Below are positions 1 to 5,109 of a stretch of 6,268 nt of DNA, one piece after another. How positions within the stretch are numbered: the stretch's first letter is position 1; every line of letters begins with the position of its first letter. The stretch is from JBFYKJ01 sp041306005. GTDB taxonomy: Archaea > Altiarchaeota > Altiarchaeia > JAFGQM01. The notes under the pieces were generated by a model. That model was not told the origin of the DNA. It did no database searches and saw nothing but the letters and a program-made list of their open reading frames with translations. Position numbers and translations under genes: made by a program. Where the stretch lies: NCBI GenBank assembly GCA_041306005.1, contig JBFYKJ010000033.1, positions 1 through 6,268 of the forward strand, in the 5' to 3' direction.

Positions 1-153
1 TTCAACAGGCTTCTCAACCGCTACAGGAGCCCTCACTGGCTTCGGCTTTGGGCCGGGCTTTAGGTATGCGGAGCTCTGTTTGCGCCGCCTTTTCTCACCG
101 AACTTCTTTTGTTGCCTTTCCTGTCTCTTGGCGACTCTTCCTCTTTTGCCCAT
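1..153 (-). CDS. Lys/Arg-rich protein of unknown function, C-terminus cut off by the window edge
   Basis: An open frame starts with ATG at 153 and runs off the left edge after 51 codons with no stop. The start is supported by a Shine-Dalgarno-like AGGGTG five bases upstream. The visible part begins MGKRGRVAKRQERQQKKFGE and is extremely basic for about 28 residues. A Pro/Lys segment with a PGPKPKP motif and then a Val/Pro/Glu stretch follow. There are no membrane segments or cysteines in the visible part. Such a tail suggests a nucleic-acid- or ribosome-associated protein, but I do not recognise the family. It lies 41 bases downstream of the gene at 195-632 on the same strand, so the two may be co-transcribed. 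The reading frame is well supported; the function is not. Confidence 0.6.
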   Translation of the reverse strand, partial: MGKRGRVAKRQERQQKKFGEKRRRKQSSAYLKPGPKPKPVRAPVAVEKPVE

Positions 154-158
154 TTTAG

Positions 159-164
159 CACCCT
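159..164 (-). promoter_or_regulatory. Ribosome binding site for the truncated basic gene
   Basis: On the minus strand AGGGTG lies five bases before the ATG at 153. Its GGTG core can pair with the CACC of the archaeal 16S rRNA 3' end. This fixes the start of an otherwise anonymous reading frame and fits an internal operon gene translated from a leadered message, unlike the leaderless genes elsewhere in the window. Confidence 0.5.
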
Positions 165-194
165 TTCAGGAATTTGCCAGGCAGGGTTAATATG

Positions 195-632
195 CTATCT
201 AAGCAGTTCCCCATCCACCCAGCGCTTTCTAAGTCCCTCTAGTCGTAGCCGGACTGCAGGATGATTATCCTTTACCATCCGAACCAGAGTCTCCAAATCG
301 TAATTGGCCAACTGAGGGTAATGCTCCTTTAGCATCTGAGCTTTATCCGACGGTGGCATTCGCTCCGCCCAGACCTTGCCCCGGTCGCCTACTCCGTGGG
401 GAAGATAGAGCGGTGTCTTCCTGATCCATTCTTCCGGGGATTGCCCGCCTGTAATGGGCCTTTGTCTGACTTCTTCGACCGTCTGCCCCTCCGCCGGCTG
501 TTCCCGGTCAGGCTTCTCCTTGGGCCCCTTCAGGTACGTTTTGCTTTCTTTGACAACGCCCCACTTGTTTAAGTGCGGCTTTTCGGGCTTCTTCTCCCTT
601 TTCTTATCAAATGGGCTGAAATGTTTGCTCAT
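195..632 (-). CDS. Hypothetical soluble basic protein
   Basis: This frame encodes 145 residues from the ATG at 632. A GTG at 641 in the same frame would add three residues; I prefer the ATG because neither has a clear ribosome binding site. The first half is rich in Lys, Pro and Glu and is probably disordered. The second half, from about residue 95, looks helical (DKAQMLKEHYPQLANYDLET and onward) and ends in an Arg/Leu-rich segment. There is no signal peptide, membrane helix or cysteine. I do not recognise the family and assign no function. The gene sits 52 bases after the stop of the upstream membrane-protein gene and 41 bases before the basic gene at the window edge, all on the minus strand, so an operon is possible. 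Codon third positions look less GC-rich than in the aIF2 beta or CDF genes, by eye only. Confidence 0.6.
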   Translation of the reverse strand: MSKHFSPFDKKREKKPEKPHLNKWGVVKESKTYLKGPKEKPDREQPAEGQTVEEVRQRPITGGQSPEEWIRKTPLYLPHGVGDRGKVWAERMPPSDKAQMLKEHYPQLANYDLETLVRMVKDNHPAVRLRLEGLRKRWVDGELLR

Positions 633-684
633 CTCAAGCACGGGGATTAAAGGCTGATTTTCAAGCTAATATTCACGTTCTAAC

Positions 685-1245
685 TCATATCGCGTACCGG
701 TCCCTCATCCCGAACCAGAAGCCGCCGAATATCACCAAGAACACTCCGGCGTAGGCGGTGTTCATGCTGCCCGACATCAAACCCCCCATCATCAGCAGGC
801 CACCGGAGAACACAGAGAAGAACGCGCCCTTCTTGCCGTAGTCGCGGGTCTTTTGGGCCGAGAGCAGGATTAGCGCCGCCCCGCCAAGCATTATCAGCAC
901 GCCGAATTCCAGGGTAGGTATCCTCTGCACCTCAGGCGATATCCCTGCAAGCGCGACAAAGAACACGCCCGAGACGATTGCCAATAGCCCGGTGAAGAAA
1001 TAGCTCTGCTTGAGGAACAGCTCCTTGAGGGTGTGTTCCTCCGAAATCACCCCGTAGAAGAAGGCGACGCAGCCTGCCCAGACAAGGAAGAGGCCGTAGA
1101 ACGCCGGCCCGACGTCGAACTTGACCATCAGGTAGGTCAGGGTGAATATGCAAGAGCCGACGGCTATGATTATAATCGCGAGTATCAGCAGAAGGGACCT
1201 CCCGATGCCGCCCTTCACGGGCTTTACCTTGCGCTTGAAGTCCAT
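685..1245 (-). CDS. Hypothetical six-helix integral membrane protein
   Basis: This frame encodes 186 residues from ATG at 1245. A short basic N-terminus (MDFKRKVKPVKGG) precedes about six hydrophobic segments at roughly residues 17-40, 46-66, 82-101, 112-130, 141-157 and 163-179. The short charged loops include SEEHTLKELFLKQ at 68-80 and QKTRDYGKK at 131-139. By the positive-inside rule the basic N-terminus should face the cytoplasm. The last helices are rich in Gly, Met and Phe. No catalytic motif, ATP-binding loop or known transporter signature is visible, and the family is not recognised. The start is supported by a TATA-like box centred about 24 bases upstream, which fits a leaderless message. 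Consistent GC-rich third codon positions and a coherent hydrophobic pattern argue that the frame is real and that overlapping frames are shadows. Confidence 0.7.
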   Translation of the reverse strand: MDFKRKVKPVKGGIGRSLLLILAIIIIAVGSCIFTLTYLMVKFDVGPAFYGLFLVWAGCVAFFYGVISEEHTLKELFLKQSYFFTGLLAIVSGVFFVALAGISPEVQRIPTLEFGVLIMLGGAALILLSAQKTRDYGKKGAFFSVFSGGLLMMGGLMSGSMNTAYAGVFLVIFGGFWFGMRDRYAI

Positions 1246-1264
1246 GCCTTAATAAGGGAAGGCG

Positions 1265-1273
1265 ATTTAAAAA
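1265..1273 (-). promoter_or_regulatory. TATA-like promoter box of the membrane-protein gene
   Basis: The minus strand reads TTTTTAAAT, centred about 24 bases upstream of the ATG at 1245. Archaeal TATA boxes sit about 25 bases before the transcription start, so the message probably begins at or next to the start codon. No Shine-Dalgarno sequence is present, in agreement with that. The box lies in the 121-base gap after the DUF424 stop. Confidence 0.5.
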
Positions 1274-1340
1274 CCTGTCCGGACGAAGCCGCGGCTAAAG
1301 GCACGAGGCCTGCCCAAAACCCGGGACTGAAAACCCGAAA

Positions 1341-1358
1341 CCGCATGCCTCGCAGTTG
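1341..1358. repeat. 18-bp near-identical copy of the aIF2 beta zinc-ribbon coding segment
   Basis: CCGCATGCCTCGCAGTTG here matches positions 1688-1705 at 17 of 18 bases, including 14 in a row. The 1688 copy encodes the Cys-Glu-Ala-Cys-Gly turn of aIF2 beta. Read on the minus strand in the frame of DUF424, just after its stop, this copy also spells Asn-Cys-Glu-Ala-Cys-Gly, with no start codon and a stop soon after. It may be a remnant of a duplicated 3' end or a chance match. Confidence 0.35.
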
Positions 1359-1366
1359 CCTTAATC

Positions 1367-1684
1367 CTACAGGTGGAAAACGAGCAGGTGCGGGACGCCG
1401 CCTATGCGCTTGACAGCCTCAATGGCGTCGGGGTTTTCCGCGCAGTATGCGGCAACGGTCCTCTCGCCGACGAGGTTCGCCGTCATGCAGCCCTCGATTA
1501 TCTCGAGCAGCTCCGCGGGGCCGGCGGCCATTTGCGAATAGAACCTCTCGCTTATCTCGAGGAGCAGCTCTCCCTCGGAAAGCCGGCGGCCGACAAGCTC
1601 GCGGTCGCAGGCGCCGACTACCCTTCCCTTGGGGGTCTCGTGGACCTTGACAGCTATCCCTAAATGTTCTTCAGCGGTTTCCAT
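1367..1684 (-). CDS. DUF424 family protein, overlapping the end of aIF2 beta
   Basis: This frame encodes 105 residues from ATG at 1684, starting METAEEHLGIAVKVHETPKG. Family features are visible: an N-terminal strand with VKVHE, the ACDRELVGRRLSEGELLLEI segment at about 29-48, a central helix, a TANLVGERTVAAY segment at about 68-80, and the closing GVPHLLVF. The usual length of this family is about 95-105 residues. The frame stays open upstream to 1756, but those codons lie inside aIF2 beta and carry no family similarity, so the ATG at 1684 is chosen. The gene starts 25 bases before the aIF2 beta stop, in another frame, which suggests one message and translational coupling. To my knowledge DUF424 has no settled biochemical function. 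Its location next to an initiation factor is compatible with a role in translation, which is inference. Confidence 0.88.
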   Translation of the reverse strand: METAEEHLGIAVKVHETPKGRVVGACDRELVGRRLSEGELLLEISERFYSQMAAGPAELLEIIEGCMTANLVGERTVAAYCAENPDAIEAVKRIGGVPHLLVFHL

Positions 1685-2073
1685 GCCCCGCATGCCTCGC
1701 ATTTGAGTATCTTGACGCCCTCCATGCTGGCGAACCTCGTGTCCGGCTTGCCGCACTGCGGGCAGAGCACGTAATCGTCGGCGTATTTCCTCACTGCGTC
1801 CCCCACTTTCTTGCCATAGAGCTTCTTGTTGAAGACGAGCCGGTCGCCGACGACTGTCGCGTATGAGCCGAGCTCCTTAGTCAGGAACTTCTGCAGGTGG
1901 GCGTCCTCGCGGTTGAAGGCCTTCGCTATCTGCGGGAAGTTTCGCAGTATGGTCTTGTTGCCCTCCATGAGCACGTCCACTTGCGGCATCTCGAAGCGGG
2001 CGGTGTCCTTCGTGACCTGCGGCAGCTGCTTGTATGCCCGGTCAAGGAGCGACGAATAGTCTGAGAAATCCAT
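1660..2073 (-). CDS. eif2b: Translation initiation factor aIF2 subunit beta
   Basis: This frame encodes 137 residues, the normal size of the archaeal protein. The beta subunit belongs to the aIF2 alpha/beta/gamma heterotrimer, which brings initiator Met-tRNA to the small ribosomal subunit. The N-terminal helix (about 4-20), which contacts the gamma subunit, is followed by the alpha/beta core with the family signatures GNKTILRNF (38-46) and the FLTKELGSYATVVGDRLVF region (63-81). The C-terminal zinc ribbon has Cys104 and Cys107 (CPQC) and Cys125 and Cys128 (CEAC); all four ligands are intact. The gene reads divergently from the CDF exporter and its 3' end overlaps DUF424. A TATA-like box about 26 bases upstream of ATG 2073 indicates a leaderless message. 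The identification is secure. Confidence 0.97.
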   Translation of the reverse strand: MDFSDYSSLLDRAYKQLPQVTKDTARFEMPQVDVLMEGNKTILRNFPQIAKAFNREDAHLQKFLTKELGSYATVVGDRLVFNKKLYGKKVGDAVRKYADDYVLCPQCGKPDTRFASMEGVKILKCEACGAWKPLKNI

Positions 2074-2095
2074 CAGGCTAATTTGAGGGTGAAGG

Positions 2096-2102
2096 TTAAA
2101 AA
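2096..2102 (-). promoter_or_regulatory. TATA-like promoter box of the aIF2 beta-DUF424 pair
   Basis: The minus strand reads GGTTTTTAACC; the T/A core is centred about 26 bases upstream of the aIF2 beta ATG at 2073. That spacing fits a leaderless archaeal message. No ribosome binding site is evident next to the ATG. It lies back to back with the CDF promoter about 50 bases away. Confidence 0.5.
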
Positions 2103-2147
2103 CCGACCCGTTAGAACAAGCGGCCAGTTGGTTGCCCTGCCAGCGGC

Positions 2148-2154
2148 TTTAAAT
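2148..2154 (+). promoter_or_regulatory. TATA-like promoter box of the CDF exporter gene
   Basis: TTTAAAT (in GGCTTTAAATCG) is centred 25 bases before ATG 2176, again the leaderless spacing. It supports 2176 as the start rather than the in-frame TTG at 2083, which would place this box inside the coding region. Confidence 0.55.
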
Positions 2155-2175
2155 CGCCATATAGGCAATATTCCC

Positions 2176-3027
2176 ATGGAACACTCCGGCCGGCGCGCAA
2201 CGCTTGTCGGCATAGCGGCGAACGCGTGCCTTTGCATAGTCAAGGCCCTAGCCGCCGCGATGACCGGGAGCTTGGCGATAGCGTCCGACGCGATAAACTC
2301 GTTCTCCGACACGGTCTATTCCATAGCGCTGTTCGTGGCTGTCAGGGTCTCAGGGAAAAAGGCCGACAGCGACCACCCATTCGGGCACCACAGGGCCGAG
2401 CCCGTCGCGGGCCTGTTCATAGCCATAATGGCAGGCATACTGGGCTTTGAGGTGATAAAGACCGGCATCGCCGGCCTCATGGACGGGACGATTGTCGAGA
2501 TGACCATTGTAGGCGTTGCGGCGCTCATCTTCAGCATGTCGCTCAAGACCGGGATGTGGCTGTACTTTGGCAAGGTGGCCCGGCTCGTGAACAGCCCTGC
2601 AATAAAGGCCAGCTCGATAGACAGCAGGAACGACGTTTTGGTTTCCTTCACGGCATTGATAGGCCTTTCCGGCTCGATGATTGGCCTGCCGAAGCTGGAC
2701 TGCTATGCCGCGGTGTTCATAGGGTTTTTCATCCTGCGCTCAGCTTATAAGATAGGCATGGAGAACATAGACTACCTTATGGGCAAGAAGCCCGACGACA
2801 AGGTCATGGCCGAGATAATAAAGAGCGCTAACTCCGTCAAGGGCGTAAGGGGCGTGCACGACATACTCGCCCACTATGTCGGCAGCTACGTGCACGTGCA
2901 GGTCCACATAGACGTTGATGGGGACTTGAAGGTCAAGGAAGCACATGACATAGGGGACCGGGTCGCCGCCGCGGTGGAAAAGGTACCGTCTGTCGACAAG
3001 GCGTTCATACACCTGGACGCGAAGTGA
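2176..3027 (+). CDS. Cation diffusion facilitator (CDF) metal exporter, probably manganese-type
   Basis: This frame encodes 283 residues from ATG 2176. CDF proteins are membrane proton/metal antiporters that export divalent cations and act as dimers. About six helices are visible near residues 9-30, 32-59, 77-96, 108-128, 152-172 and 173-190. A cytosolic dimerisation domain (about 205-283) follows, with the family's His-containing pattern (VHDILAH, VHVQVHIDVD, AHDIGDRV). The loop motif DHPFGHHRAE at 66-75 is typical. The helix-2 site is Asn41-xxx-Asp45 and the helix-5 site is Asp149-xxx-Asp153. Zinc members usually have His/Asp in these positions, while N/D plus DxxxD is associated with manganese exporters, so manganese is inferred. 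A TATA box 25 bases upstream supports the start. The stop codon abuts a 20-bp tandem repeat. The family is near certain, the substrate is not. Confidence 0.93.
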   Translation: MEHSGRRATLVGIAANACLCIVKALAAAMTGSLAIASDAINSFSDTVYSIALFVAVRVSGKKADSDHPFGHHRAEPVAGLFIAIMAGILGFEVIKTGIAGLMDGTIVEMTIVGVAALIFSMSLKTGMWLYFGKVARLVNSPAIKASSIDSRNDVLVSFTALIGLSGSMIGLPKLDCYAAVFIGFFILRSAYKIGMENIDYLMGKKPDDKVMAEIIKSANSVKGVRGVHDILAHYVGSYVHVQVHIDVDGDLKVKEAHDIGDRVAAAVEKVPSVDKAFIHLDAK

Positions 3028-3066
3028 ATTTGTAGTTCTGGCCCTAAATTTGTAGTTCTGGCCCTA
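3027..3066. repeat. Perfect 20-bp tandem duplication at the 3' end of the CDF gene
   Basis: The unit AATTTGTAGTTCTGGCCCTA occurs twice without interruption (3027-3046 and 3047-3066), with no mismatch. Its first base is the last base of the CDF stop codon TGA. The unit contains no evident hairpin or T-run terminator and lies between two convergent genes. Perfect identity suggests a recent duplication. Confidence 0.95.
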
Positions 3067-3071
3067 GTGAC

Positions 3072-3095
3072 TTTATGCACCTGTACGCCGAGTTA
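3072..3095 (+). repeat. Degenerate copy of the CDF gene tail
   Basis: The 24 bases here match the last 24 bases of the CDF gene (3004-3027) at 18 positions without gaps. In that register the copy reads FMHLYAEL against FIHLDAK plus stop. It lies just after the 20-bp tandem repeat. It could be the scar of an old tandem duplication of the gene end or of recombination with a paralogue. No similarity extends upstream of 3072, so chance cannot be excluded. Confidence 0.35.
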
Positions 3096-3112
3096 GGCGC
3101 CAGCCGGCTAGG

Positions 3113-4198
3113 CTAGGAGGAGGGCGGCGCAGGCGCGGATCTTGCGTAACTGTTCACGCACGGGAAGGGTATCTCGATGCCCTCCTTGTCAAACTCCTTC
3201 TTGAGCTCCTTGATGAACTCGTGCTTGAGTATGAACCGGAAGTCCCAGCGCTTGATCTTAAACCATACTTCCAGGTCTATGCTTGACTTCCCAAGGTCGT
3301 TGAAGCGGACGAAGGGAGTTTCCCCCCCGACAACGGCGCCTGTCGACTCCCCGACGCGCTTTGCGACGCGGATAGTCACATCCTCCACCTTCTGCAGGTC
3401 TGAGCTATAGGCGACGCCGACCGGGAACCTGAGGATTACCGGCTGTTTCGGCTGGTCATAGTTGGTTATGGTGCTTTCGGCGAACTTGGAGTTCGGGATT
3501 ATCACCATGTTGTTCCTGGCAGTCCTTATCCATACCGCCCTCCAGGTCATCCTCTCCACGTAGCCGCCCGTCGGCTCCGGCCCGGCGCTCTCGAGCTCGA
3601 CGTATTCGCCCAGCCGGATAGTCTTGTCCGAGGCCAGGTAGAGGCCCGCAAAGTAATTCGACAGCGTAGCCTGGAGCGCCAGGGCCACGGCCAAACCACC
3701 GATTCCCAGGCTTGCCAAAAGCGGCGTTATCTCGACGCCGAAATACCAGAGGATTACTATCGCCGCAATGGCGTATGTGAAGAGGCTGATCAGGGTCTTG
3801 AGGCTCATCAGGGAAGTGTTCTCTATCCGCAGCCTGCGCTTGTCGCTGGACGCATACCAGATTATGAACTCGTTGAGTATCCTCCTGAACAGGATGACCA
3901 CCAGGAGGACCATTAGCGGGACGAATATGGTGTCCATCAGCCCGTGGATGCCCTGCAGCATCTCAAGGTCCCTGAAGGCGAAATAGATGCCGAATGAGGC
4001 CAAAAGAAGGTAGAACGGCATGCTTATGGCCTTCGCAAAGCGCCTGCTGAAACTGTCGTCGCCATCGCCGCGGGATTTGGCGCGCGCTAGGATGAAAAGA
4101 ACCGCCTTGCTAAGGAATATAGTTAGGGCTATTATCAGCAGCGAACGGATTACGTCTCCGTTCTCCTTCAGCGCGCCGGCGATTACGTCAAAAGCCAC
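3113..4198 (-). CDS. MscS family small-conductance mechanosensitive channel
   Basis: This frame encodes 361 residues. MscS channels open under membrane tension to release solutes after hypo-osmotic shock. Five hydrophobic segments are visible at about 16-38, 57-75, 88-106, 136-155 and the pore helix 160-188, so it has two more than the three-helix E. coli MscS. The pore helix is rich in Gly and Ala (LASLGIGGLAVALALQATLS) and runs into NYFAGLYLASDKTIRLGEYV. The beta domain shows GYVERMTWRAVWIRT and MVIIPNSKFAESTITNYD (about 212-248). The alpha/beta domain ends with GIEIPFPC (340-347), and the last residues are an unusual Ala/Pro/Ser tail. The start is GTG at 4198; an in-frame stop lies 24 bases upstream and no ATG intervenes, so a GTG start is likely. 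It converges on the CDF gene. Family certain, exact start less so. Confidence 0.94.
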   Translation of the reverse strand: MAFDVIAGALKENGDVIRSLLIIALTIFLSKAVLFILARAKSRGDGDDSFSRRFAKAISMPFYLLLASFGIYFAFRDLEMLQGIHGLMDTIFVPLMVLLVVILFRRILNEFIIWYASSDKRRLRIENTSLMSLKTLISLFTYAIAAIVILWYFGVEITPLLASLGIGGLAVALALQATLSNYFAGLYLASDKTIRLGEYVELESAGPEPTGGYVERMTWRAVWIRTARNNMVIIPNSKFAESTITNYDQPKQPVILRFPVGVAYSSDLQKVEDVTIRVAKRVGESTGAVVGGETPFVRFNDLGKSSIDLEVWFKIKRWDFRFILKHEFIKELKKEFDKEGIEIPFPCVNSYARSAPAPPSS

Positions 4199-4279
4199 CC
4201 CTTTAGAGAATACCCTGTTTTACGGGTTTACCTTTACCGGGTTTAGTTGGCGATTTACGAATAAAAACGAAAATTAAAA
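4199..4279. promoter_or_regulatory. AT-rich divergent promoter region between mscS-type gene and tusA leader
   Basis: This is the most AT-rich stretch of the window, including ATAAAAACGAAAATTAAAAA at 4261-4280. On the minus strand T-rich boxes around 4259-4267 and 4270-4280 could serve the MscS gene with a short leader. On the plus strand AAATTAAAAA near 4271 could start a message with a long leader before tusA. No single box has the leaderless spacing seen for other genes here, so exact start sites are not assigned. Confidence 0.4.
4219..4245. repeat. Imperfect tandem repeat upstream of the MscS gene
   Basis: Two copies of TTTAC(C)GGGTTTA occur in a row with a period of about 15 bases (exact core CGGGTTTA at 4223-4230 and 4238-4245). 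They lie 21-47 bases upstream of the MscS GTG start, where a transcription factor could bind on one face of the helix. No known operator is recognised, so regulation is inference. Confidence 0.5.
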
Positions 4280-4415
4280 ATGCCCCGAGCCCGCCGGATT
4301 TTTGCGCCCGCGGTTTTTCTTGGAATACCCTATAGTAATAACGGCCCGCACGGCATAACGCGAGCCGCGCCCGCGCAGTACCTGCAATGCCCAGGACCCA
4401 AGACCGAAGACCATA
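4280..4415 (+). other. GC-rich non-coding leader upstream of tusA
   Basis: These 136 bases switch abruptly from the AT-rich promoter to GC-rich sequence with two T5 runs (4300-4317 area). They contain no convincing gene. A TATAGTAAT string at 4331-4339 could be a promoter giving a leader of about 55 bases. An ATG at 4280 opens a 76-codon frame, but it overlaps tusA out of frame and has no recognisable protein features. I see no tRNA or known riboswitch core, and no Shine-Dalgarno site in front of tusA. Confidence 0.35.
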
Positions 4416-4649
4416 ATGGCCGACCCGAAAGCCGACATCACGGTAAACTGCCTGAAAGAGACCTGCCCGATACCGCTCGTCGAGACGAGAAAGGCCGTCA
4501 ACGCCGCTAGGAAGGGGCAGGTCATCGAGGTCATAGGCGACCACCCGGCGTCAAAGAAGGAGATACCGATGGCAGTGGAGGCTTTGGGGCTGAAGCTGCT
4601 CGGTATTAAGGAAGAAGCCGGCGTCTGGCGCATATTGATACAGAAATAA
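4416..4649 (+). CDS. tusA: TusA/SirA-like sulfur carrier protein
   Basis: This frame encodes 77 residues, the usual size of these carriers. TusA-like proteins hold sulfur as a persulfide on one conserved cysteine and pass it to partners in tRNA thiolation, cofactor synthesis or sulfur oxidation. The signature CPxP box is intact as CPIP at residues 17-20, with Cys17 the expected persulfide residue. It is followed by the helix LVETRKAVNAARKGQVIEVI. An additional cysteine (Cys12) lies five residues before. The C-terminal half (ALGLKLLGIKEEAGVWRILI) fits the two-layer alpha/beta fold. The ATG at 4416 has no clear ribosome binding site. The stop is 31 bases before a DsrE2-type gene, the classic partner, so a persulfide relay between the two is likely. 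Which final acceptor it serves cannot be told. Confidence 0.92.
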   Translation: MADPKADITVNCLKETCPIPLVETRKAVNAARKGQVIEVIGDHPASKKEIPMAVEALGLKLLGIKEEAGVWRILIQK

Positions 4650-4680
4650 GACTGCAAAGCTATGATGATACCCAACTAAG

Positions 4681-5097
4681 ATGGCCAAAGCGACGATAAT
4701 ACTGCATTCCGGCGACCTTGACAAGGTTTACAGCGCGCTGATAATAGGCAACGGCGCCCTCTCGATGGGCATGGACTGCTCGATTTACGTCACATTCTGG
4801 GGGCTCCAGAGGCTGATGAAGGGGAAGCTCTCCGGCGGCTTGCTCTCGAAGATGAACATGCTGGGCCTCGGGAGGATGATGATGCTAAGGAAGATGAAAA
4901 AGGCCAAGGTCGCATCACTCGACAGGCTGATGAAGGACTACAAGGAGCTCGGCGGCAAGATAATCGCTTGCGAGATGACGATGGACGTCATGGGCTGCAA
5001 GAAAAAGGACCTGGACGAGAAGCTGGTGGATGAGTACGGCGCGGTCGGGACCTACATCAAGGAGGCGCGGGAGTCGGACATTACGCTATTTATATAG
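4681..5097 (+). CDS. DsrE2-type (DsrE/DsrF-like) sulfurtransferase
   Basis: This frame encodes 138 residues with the pattern of the DsrE2/COG2210 group. It starts with a strand and the SGDLDK motif (10-15). A hydrophobic helix and IYVTFWGLQRL (35-45) follow, then the Met-rich SKMNMLGLGRMMMLRKMKKAK segment (56-76), and ACEMTMDVMG (96-105). Cys97 in the last motif is the expected sulfur-binding cysteine. Cys106 directly after MDVMG replaces a residue that, from memory, is usually Ile, so a second thiol lies nine residues away; Cys33 is a third. DsrE-type proteins exchange persulfide or thiosulfate sulfur with TusA, whose gene lies 31 bases upstream. A cytosolic or membrane-associated location is possible given the hydrophobic helix at about 16-40. 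The gene has no clear Shine-Dalgarno site. Family assignment is strong, substrate unknown. Confidence 0.9.
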   Translation: MAKATIILHSGDLDKVYSALIIGNGALSMGMDCSIYVTFWGLQRLMKGKLSGGLLSKMNMLGLGRMMMLRKMKKAKVASLDRLMKDYKELGGKIIACEMTMDVMGCKKKDLDEKLVDEYGAVGTYIKEARESDITLFI

Positions 5098-5109
5098 CCC
5101 CCAGCACAG

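Noticed and set aside
1033..1413. 126-codon plus-strand frame antisense to the membrane-protein gene
   Set aside because: It is the reverse-strand shadow of a coherent six-helix protein and has no recognisable features.
1685..1756. Upstream extension of the DUF424 frame
   Set aside because: It lies within aIF2 beta, is rich in Gln/Gly/Arg of out-of-frame type, and DUF424 similarity begins only after the ATG at 1684.
2083..2175. N-terminal extension of the CDF gene from a TTG codon
   Set aside because: The extra 31 residues have no family similarity, would place the TATA box inside the gene, and start on a weak codon overlapping the aIF2 beta promoter.
2740..3012. 90-codon minus-strand frame within the CDF gene
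   Set aside because: It is antisense to the conserved C-terminal domain of the exporter; its composition follows from the complement of that coding sequence.
3102..3109. 8-bp palindrome AGCCGGCT near the end of the MscS gene
   Set aside because: It has no loop and no following T-run in either direction, so it is not convincing as a terminator.
4280..4510. 76-codon plus-strand frame before and into tusA
   Set aside because: It overlaps tusA out of frame, is Arg/Pro-rich as expected from a shifted GC-rich frame, and shows no domain or ribosome binding site.
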